From contig JBAVQS010000088.1 of NCBI GenBank assembly GCA_049694275.1, forward strand, positions 1-54,500: a stretch of DNA of 54,500 nt, given 5' to 3'. The DNA is from JBAVQS01 sp049694275. GTDB taxonomy: Bacteria; Chloroflexota; Anaerolineae; UBA4142; SHND01. Positions 49,604-54,500 of the stretch are shown piece by piece. Every line of letters begins with the position of its first letter. Position 1 is the first letter of the stretch. The position numbers and the translations under genes were made by a program. A model generated the notes under the pieces. It did no database searches, was not told the origin of the DNA, and worked only from the letters and a program-made list of their open reading frames with translations.

Positions 49604-51312
49604 GCCAACCATTAAGACGGCTGATTCCACAAGCAAGGACGCTCATTACGAAAGAGTCTTTCCGCGATCAGTCATTCGGAAATTTAGAGGGGTACGTTCA
49701 AGACCTCCGCCGACCGATTGATCTCGCGCCGCTCGTCCGCGTCGTTCATCGAGCGATGAGCAAGTATCCGCGTCAACGCGAAGAGTCGGACGGCTGGCTG
49801 GCGCCGCGCGTTCACGCTTCACTTCGCCTGTTCCGAAGCGAAGCAGCCGACCAGGGCATTTGGGATTATTTATCCGTTGTCGTGCTGCGTGACTATGTCC
49901 TTTGGCGAATGGCGGGGGAAGACGGTCTGGTTAATGACATGGACCGTATCGTTGGTCCCTTTCGCCATCAAGCGGTGGCGCGCCTGTGGTGGGCGGCGGA
50001 GCTGTCGCGCAATGGCGCTGATTATAGTCCAACCGGCAAAGCGTTCCGTTCACAAGATGCAGTCAATTATTTGACGAATGTAGACGCGTTTCATAACCGG
50101 CCCGCCGCGCTGGCATACATCCGCTTCATCAGCCACAAGAGCGGAACAAAGCCAATCAAGCAGATGGCGATTGAAACGGGTAAGACTCTCAATCATGTGC
50201 TCACGACCATTGTGCTCGATTCATTCGCTCCCGATTCGGGAAGCGACATGAACGCGCAGGAGCGGTGGATCGCCGAGCCGCCTGATGTGACACTCGTCGA
50301 TTCCGCGTTGCCCCAAGGACCGGACGAACCGCAGGTTCCCGAAGAAAAGATTTATGCGGTCGAGCAGCTACTGGAGCGGCTGATGGAAGAGCATCGCTGG
50401 CGCAAGGTCGTCGATTGGACCGCACAGTGGATCGAGGCAGCACAATCACCCGAACCTGCTGAAACCGCATTACCGATTATTCCAGGTCCGGGCGGGAATG
50501 GCGCCAAAGATGCTGTCGAAAAAGGCGTCGTCGCGCAAGATGCGGTCTTGTATGAACGCTTCGCCGAAGCGCTGCGCGACGATCTGGGCGTCGAACCCTC
50601 CGACCAGACGCGCACTCTATTTGAAAAAGTGTTAAAGGAGAATGGCCCGGAATTCAAGGGTTACGCAGAGTCGGACGGCAGGCGCGCCGCGATTGCAGAG
50701 ACGGCGGAGAGCGTATATCGAAAGATGTCGCCCGAGCAACAGACAATCGCGCGCAGAATCTATTTGCGCCTGACCGAGGCGGGCGAGGGATCGTCCGATG
50801 GCACACCGGTGGACACGCGCCGCGGCACGGCCATCAGCGAATTGATTTCTCATCCTGAAGACGCACCGGCTGTAGACGCGGTATTGAAGATGCTGGCAGA
50901 GGCGCATTTGATCAGTACCAAGGGGGGCGCGGTGAAGGTCGCGGATGAGGCAGGGATTCGTGAGTGGCGCACCTTGCGCGAGTGGCTAAATGAAGATCGC
51001 GAAGGGTTGCGCCTGCGTCATCCTCTCGTACAAGCGGCACAGGAATCCGAGACGTTGTCGCTTTATCCAGTCGAACTTTATCGTGGCGCGCCGCTCACAC
51101 AAGCAGCGGGGTGGGTTGCCAGGCAAGAGCCGGACTTGAATGCAGATGAATTAAAGACCCCGGAGCGAGTATTTCCGGGAGCGTCGAAAGACCTTGCTGA
51201 ACGCGCGCACGCAGAATCTAAAGAGCAAAACTCAGAATCAGAAGCCGCGCAGCGTTTTGCCGCAGCCGAAAGACAGTTCATCGAAGCCGCCGCCGTTTAC
51301 TTTGGAGATTAA
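49600..51312 (+). CDS. Chimera: DUF6339-like domain + BTAD + STAND lid/winged-helix without P-loop
   Basis: The 570-residue protein joins several parts. Residues about 1-235 look like DUF6339: HASLRLFRSEAADQGIWDYL, DYVLWRM and ARLWWAAELSRNG. Residues 251-346 are a SARP-type bacterial transcriptional activation domain: WRKVVDWTAQWIEAA, then LYERFAEALRDDLGVEPSDQ. Residues about 352-482 match the C-terminal lid and winged-helix of SARP/WD40-linked STAND proteins: YAESDGRRAAIAETAESVY, PEQQTIARRIYLRLTEAG, IREWRTLREWLNEDREG. The linker LYRGAPLTQAAGWV and a charged helix follow. The P-loop NTPase core, the DNA-binding domain and WD40 repeats are absent. It is the last gene of the operon, ending before the terminator at 51333. 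Confidence 0.72.
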   Translation: MSQPLRRLIPQARTLITKESFRDQSFGNLEGYVQDLRRPIDLAPLVRVVHRAMSKYPRQREESDGWLAPRVHASLRLFRSEAADQGIWDYLSVVVLRDYVLWRMAGEDGLVNDMDRIVGPFRHQAVARLWWAAELSRNGADYSPTGKAFRSQDAVNYLTNVDAFHNRPAALAYIRFISHKSGTKPIKQMAIETGKTLNHVLTTIVLDSFAPDSGSDMNAQERWIAEPPDVTLVDSALPQGPDEPQVPEEKIYAVEQLLERLMEEHRWRKVVDWTAQWIEAAQSPEPAETALPIIPGPGGNGAKDAVEKGVVAQDAVLYERFAEALRDDLGVEPSDQTRTLFEKVLKENGPEFKGYAESDGRRAAIAETAESVYRKMSPEQQTIARRIYLRLTEAGEGSSDGTPVDTRRGTAISELISHPEDAPAVDAVLKMLAEAHLISTKGGAVKVADEAGIREWRTLREWLNEDREGLRLRHPLVQAAQESETLSLYPVELYRGAPLTQAAGWVARQEPDLNADELKTPERVFPGASKDLAERAHAESKEQNSESEAAQRFAAAERQFIEAAAVYFGD

Positions 51313-51332
51313 GCACATCCGAAATGATTAAC

Positions 51333-51373
51333 AAAGGGCGTTCCGCTTTCCCGGAGCGCCCTTTCCTTTTTCC
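51333..51373 (+). terminator. Terminator of the three-gene operon
   Basis: Imperfect stem aaagggcgttccg / cggagcgcccttt with a short loop and CCTTTTTCC after it, 20 bases past the stop at 51312. Confidence 0.85.
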
Positions 51374-51403
51374 TCCGTGCTCTCCGTGCCTCTGTGGTTC
51401 ATT
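51373..51403 (+). repeat. Low-complexity repeat, right side of the island
   Basis: ctccgtgctctccgtgcc and tctgtggttcatt, related to 45928-45959 with about 70 percent identity and in the same orientation. Confidence 0.5.
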
Positions 51404-51474
51404 CCCCATTTGACGGTCCACGCCACGCCCGCGCTCGCACCCCGGTGTGTTACGATTCTGTGACGATGAGTGGA

Positions 51475-51570
51475 TATAATTGAGACAAATCGAGATGGGT
51501 CTGGCTCAATCTGCGCTGCGGCGCGAGCCAGGGCGCCCCCGCTGTACGGCTAGCGGGCAAGAGAGGGACA
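51475..51570 (+). promoter_or_regulatory. TATAAT -10 box and structured leader
   Basis: A perfect TATAAT at 51475-51480 (no good -35 box). The leader folds into two stems: ctggctc / gagccag (51501-51507 with 51525-51531) and cccgct / agcggg (51538-51543 with 51552-51557). The ribosome-binding site AGAGAGGGA follows. Confidence 0.45.
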
Positions 51571-53109
51571 ATGGCTTCAAGAACTCTGACTGAAGATTTT
51601 CAAACCGGGCGATTAACGTTACAAGAGTCCACGAGCTACCGCATCTGGGGCCTGTCGATGCTCGTGATCGGGGTCGTCGTCCTGTTCATTGGATTCTCGG
51701 GACCGCGGCCAAGCGCTGGCGCCCAGCTCTTTGCCGGCATTATGGGGCTGGGCGTAGGGGGCGTTGGGGCCTATCTGATGCTGGCGATGGACACAGTGGT
51801 CCTTGATCCGCAAACCAAAACTCTGGTCAAGAGTAGCGGACTCTTGTTCTACCGCCTCGCGTCAACCGAGCTCCCGTTTTCCGAGATTGCCAACGTCGAG
51901 GTCAAGTACTATCTTCAAACAAACAAGTACGGGGGTAGCGACCGCTGGAACGTCAAAGTGATTGACCGCTCCGGGAATACCATCGCCATCAATGAGGACG
52001 GCGGCCGCGATGAAATGATGGATCTTGGGCAACGGGTGGCCGCCCTGACCGGCGCGCCGCTCCTCGATCATTCCCATAAAGGGCAGACGCTGCTCGACAA
52101 GATCATGGGCCGCGAGGGGGATGTCCAGCCGCCGGACCCGGACCCGAATGCCCAACCCGCCGCGCCTGATTCGCTGCTTGACAAGGTCGCCGACCGCGAA
52201 GGATACATCCAGCCGCCGGACCCTGCCGCGCAACCTGCCGCGCAACCTGCCGCATCCGATTCCTATGCGGGCGCCGCCCCGCTGCCGGCTGGATCGACCG
52301 ACATCACCGCCGACGCGTCCGGGGACTCGGCCCCGGCTCGACTCGGCATCTCGCCGGGCGTAGGCGCGTTAATCGGGATGGTTGTGGTGATTCTGGGAAT
52401 TATCTTTTTCGCCAGTCTCGCATCCAGGCCCCGCACCCCGGTACCGACTCGCAGTGTGACCGCGACGAGCGTGCGGTCGAATCCGGCAGCCGGCCCAACC
52501 TTGACCCCACAGTTCAATTCCGCGCGGGCAACGGCGCTGGCGCAGGTGGCGGAGGCAGAGAGCGCACCGACGGCGACATCCCCCATATCCCCCACGGCGA
52601 CCCCACCCACAATGGGAGCGGGCACGCCCACGGCCTCCCAACCGTATAGCCCGGCGACCGCGGTTGCGCTGGAGCAGGCACCCATTGTCCTGGCTGACGA
52701 TTTTCACGACGATTCGAATGGGTGGGGGACCAGCGATTTCGACGGCGCACTCGGAACGGCCAAGCGATCGGTGGCCGGCGGGCGCTATATCTGGACCGTC
52801 GCGGCCGGGGATGACAACGTCCTGTATCGCTCCGGACCTCCGGCGATGAACCCGCTGTCGGATTTCTCATACAGCGTGCAGTGCCAGCGCAGCGCGCAGG
52901 TGCATCGTCAAATCGGGAACCGCGGTCGTGCTCATCTGCAAGGTATATGCGAGAGCGCCATCGCGCAAGACAAAATGCCGCTCGGTCTCTTTCATCCGCG
53001 GGTCGTTCGCCACCAGCGTGCTGCGCAGGCTCAGGCTAAACCCCTCCGCGGCCGGTTCGAGCGTCCCCCGCGCAATCTCGACGCGGCCGCCGCCCTGCGC
53101 ACAGATTAG
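51571..53109 (+). CDS. Membrane protein with Pro/Ala-rich linker, apparently missing its 3' end
   Basis: The 512-residue frame encodes two membrane helices near the N-terminus (about 25-45 and 50-70), a PH-like beta domain (about 75-165; VDTVVLDPQT-like), a linker rich in Pro, Ala and Thr, a third helix (about 262-285) and an extracellular part with DDFHDDSNGWGTSDFDGALG. Up to about residue 435 the codon pattern is normal. After FSYSV the frame runs antisense to the nitrobindin-like gene (52867-53361) and becomes Gln/Arg-rich with no domain. The true domain end appears to be lost by deletion or mis-joining. Confidence 0.6.
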   Translation: MASRTLTEDFQTGRLTLQESTSYRIWGLSMLVIGVVVLFIGFSGPRPSAGAQLFAGIMGLGVGGVGAYLMLAMDTVVLDPQTKTLVKSSGLLFYRLASTELPFSEIANVEVKYYLQTNKYGGSDRWNVKVIDRSGNTIAINEDGGRDEMMDLGQRVAALTGAPLLDHSHKGQTLLDKIMGREGDVQPPDPDPNAQPAAPDSLLDKVADREGYIQPPDPAAQPAAQPAASDSYAGAAPLPAGSTDITADASGDSAPARLGISPGVGALIGMVVVILGIIFFASLASRPRTPVPTRSVTATSVRSNPAAGPTLTPQFNSARATALAQVAEAESAPTATSPISPTATPPTMGAGTPTASQPYSPATAVALEQAPIVLADDFHDDSNGWGTSDFDGALGTAKRSVAGGRYIWTVAAGDDNVLYRSGPPAMNPLSDFSYSVQCQRSAQVHRQIGNRGRAHLQGICESAIAQDKMPLGLFHPRVVRHQRAAQAQAKPLRGRFERPPRNLDAAAALRTD

Positions 53110-53361
53110 CTCGATCTCTCCGCTCGCCATCAGGCGCAGGAATCCGGTCTCCCAATGCGAAGGCACTTCTTCGCCCGATTCAATCCGCTTCCACGTCCGC
53201 TGCTCATAGCGCAGGAACGGCTGCGCATCGTTCGCGACAAATTCCAATTCCTCGCGGTACTCGAAGGTGGCGATAGTGGGATAGACGGCGACGCCTCGCC
53301 CGGTCCATTGGCCCAGGAGCCGCCTCAGCATATTCACACTCGCTCGCTGTGTCTCGTCCAT
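52867..53361 (-). CDS. Nitrobindin-like heme-binding beta-barrel (DUF1794/THAP4-like)
   Basis: A 164-residue beta-barrel protein: RLLGQWTGRGVAVYPTIATF at the start, the family's FLRYEQRTWKRIESGE, PSHWETGFLRLMASGEIELI and the C-terminal TLEPAAEGFSLSLRSTLVAND and TVPDLTMHLRAAL. Nitrobindins bind haem b and NO in a beta-barrel; a C-terminal His ligand is expected and a His is present near the C-terminus (LALHAV). AAGGAG precedes the ATG at 53361; longer frames upstream are not real. The gene converges with the membrane-protein gene and overlaps its tail by 243 bases. Confidence 0.85.
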   Translation of the reverse strand: MDETQRASVNMLRRLLGQWTGRGVAVYPTIATFEYREELEFVANDAQPFLRYEQRTWKRIESGEEVPSHWETGFLRLMASGEIELICAQGGGRVEIARGTLEPAAEGFSLSLRSTLVANDPRMKETERHFVLRDGALAYTLQMSTTAVPDLTMHLRAALALHAV

Positions 53362-53468
53362 CCGTTTCTCCTTTTTCGGGGTCTCAATCGACGGGGCTAT
53401 AATAAGAGGTGCAGGAAAATGCTGTTCTCGCCAGGTTCCATTCAACCGGATTGCGTTCGGAGGACGAG

Positions 53469-53987
53469 ATGCATATCGTCGATGTGATTCAATTGTATAC
53501 CGAACTGGAGAATAGCGGAATCGCGGTCTGGCTCGATGGGGGATGGGGAGTGGACACGTTGCTCGGCGAACAAACCCGACCCCATACTGACGTAGATATA
53601 GTGATTCAGCACAAGGATGTGCCTGAGCTGCGCGAATTGTTAGAGGCACAGGGATACAGGGATGTGCCGCGCGAGGATACCAGTCCCTGGAATTTCGTCC
53701 TGGGCGATCAGGCGGGACGCCTGGTGGATGTGCACGCGGTGACCCTGGATGCCGAGGGAAATGGTCTGTATGGCCCCATCGAAAAGGGGGTGATGTATCC
53801 GGCCGGCTCACTGACGGGCACTGGCGTCCTGGCCGGGCGGACAGTCCGGTGCATCTCGCCCGAGTACCTGGTCCGGTTCCATACCGGATATAAACTGCGC
53901 GAGAGTGATTTCCACGACGTTTCAGTCCTCTGCGAGCGCTTTGGGATTGACTATCCCGAAGAATATGCTTCGCTGAAAAAGTTTTAA
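53469..53987 (+). CDS. LinB-like nucleotidyltransferase
   Basis: The 172-residue protein has the nucleotidyltransferase motif GGWGVDTLLGEQTRPHTDVDIV, with Gly-Gly-Trp and two catalytic Asp (quoted in parts: GGWGVDTLLG and HTDVDIV), then VDVHAV and a C-terminal helical part. This matches the lincosamide/aminoglycoside nucleotidyltransferase-like family, which transfers AMP to a hydroxyl group of a drug or metabolite; resistance cannot be assumed. GGAGG lies five bases before the ATG at 53469. It is divergent from the nitrobindin gene. Confidence 0.82.
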   Translation: MHIVDVIQLYTELENSGIAVWLDGGWGVDTLLGEQTRPHTDVDIVIQHKDVPELRELLEAQGYRDVPREDTSPWNFVLGDQAGRLVDVHAVTLDAEGNGLYGPIEKGVMYPAGSLTGTGVLAGRTVRCISPEYLVRFHTGYKLRESDFHDVSVLCERFGIDYPEEYASLKKF

Positions 53988-54018
53988 CAGCGGCACGTGC
54001 CGGTGTAATCGCATCAGA

Positions 54019-54500
54019 TTAGGCGTCAGCGGATTCGCGTCGAAACAGCCCCAACGGCTGCGCGAGTAGCGCATACCCCAGCAGCACGGCTGAACTTTCC
54101 AGGCCGACAAAGACGGCGGCGACCATCACCAGGCGGCCAGCCGTATTCGGTCCCCCCTCGGATAGAAATTCGGCGAGAAGCAGCGCCGCCCCAATCAAAA
54201 CCCCCATCAAAATCACAAGGTTCCAAGCGTGCCGGCGCGGGTTGAACCAACCGACCACTCGCCGGATGAGCGCAAGACCGGTGATCCGGTCCAAGATGTT
54301 AAACAGCAAAACCAGGGGGCCGGCGTGTGCCTGGAGCCAGCGATAGACCGACGCCAGGTCATCCAGGAAATCTTCAGACACGCTATCGGAGTCGAGCGGC
54401 GAGAGCGCGAGCCCGAATGCGCGGACCGGGACAAAAAGGGTGGCCGCGCCGACCAGGACGGTCCCGATCGCGCCCGGAACACTCGCCCGCCACGCTTCCG
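54019..54500 (-). CDS. Multi-helix membrane protein (5' end outside window)
   Basis: The frame is open to the right edge, so the true start lies beyond it. At least four hydrophobic helices occur (VGAATLFVPVRAF, LVLLFNILDRITGLALI, LVILMGVLIGAALLLAEF and LVMVAAVFVGLESSAVLLG). The family is not recognised. An internal GTG (54381) could be mistaken for a start, but the upstream codons continue the same hydrophobic pattern. It converges with the nucleotidyltransferase gene across a 31-base gap. Confidence 0.6.
   Translation of the reverse strand, partial: EAWRASVPGAIGTVLVGAATLFVPVRAFGLALSPLDSDSVSEDFLDDLASVYRWLQAHAGPLVLLFNILDRITGLALIRRVVGWFNPRRHAWNLVILMGVLIGAALLLAEFLSEGGPNTAGRLVMVAAVFVGLESSAVLLGYALLAQPLGLFRRESADA

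Noticed and set aside
53362..53811. N-terminal extension of the nitrobindin-like gene to 53811
   Set aside because: A good AAGGAG site sits before the ATG at 53361, and the extension is antisense to the nucleotidyltransferase with Arg/Pro-rich non-coding composition.
53469..53987. Proven antibiotic resistance gene
   Set aside because: The nucleotidyltransferase motif is present, but many family members are not resistance enzymes, and no resistance context is visible.

Overview
This 54.5 kb window has a GC-rich bacterial chromosome with short intergenic gaps and no rRNA, tRNA, CRISPR array or transposase gene that I can see. The gene content points to an environmental Chloroflexota bacterium (Anaerolineae-like); this is inference, since no marker gene is present. 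It rests on the double-domain KaiC ATPase next to a NarL-type two-component pair, a SARP/STAND-derived domain mix, many DUF4352-, DUF1206-, CsbD-, GlsB- and YggT-like envelope proteins, and short palindromic intergenic repeats.

Layout. 1-11.9 kb: phosphate transport (Pit plus DUF47), an S9 peptidase, a membrane O-acyltransferase with a SGNH domain, a separate SGNH hydrolase, an NmrA-like dehydrogenase, a drug/metabolite exporter, and an HD hydrolase followed by a PKD/glycosidase lipoprotein. 12-16.4 kb: minus-strand carbohydrate operon of a GT4 glycosyltransferase fused to a helical-barrel domain, a GH130 phosphorylase-like enzyme and a methyltransferase. 16.4-21.4 kb: small proteins, a VIT transporter, a cupin and a P-type Mg ATPase. 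21.5-38 kb: a long minus-strand stress and envelope region in which a DAGK - CsbD - YggT block occurs twice (21.5-24.5 and 33.5-36.9 kb), separated by an RNase II-type enzyme, a lipoprotein, two stand-alone receivers, an AI-2E transporter, two PAP2 phosphatases and a DUF1206 protein, and ending in an ice-binding-like exported protein. Three promoters in this region share a strictly spaced multi-site element, so they probably form a regulon. 38.2-44.5 kb: two NarL-type two-component systems, one with a double KaiC ATPase and the other with a CxxCH haem-binding motif in its sensor.

45-51.4 kb is a probable accessory or defence island. It holds two small membrane proteins, a type IIG-like restriction-methylase gene reduced to its two ends, and an intact three-gene operon of (i) a GHKL (Hsp90/MORC-like) ATPase, (ii) a protein of unknown family and (iii) a chimera of a DUF6339-like domain, a SARP-type BTAD domain, and the lid, winged-helix and linker of a STAND protein with the P-loop core missing. 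Related low-complexity repeats lie on both sides. This operon is the best candidate in the window for an undescribed system; a defence role is inferred from context and domains, not shown.

51.5-54.5 kb: a membrane protein that appears to have lost its 3' end against an antisense nitrobindin-like gene, a LinB-like nucleotidyltransferase, and a partial membrane protein at the window edge.
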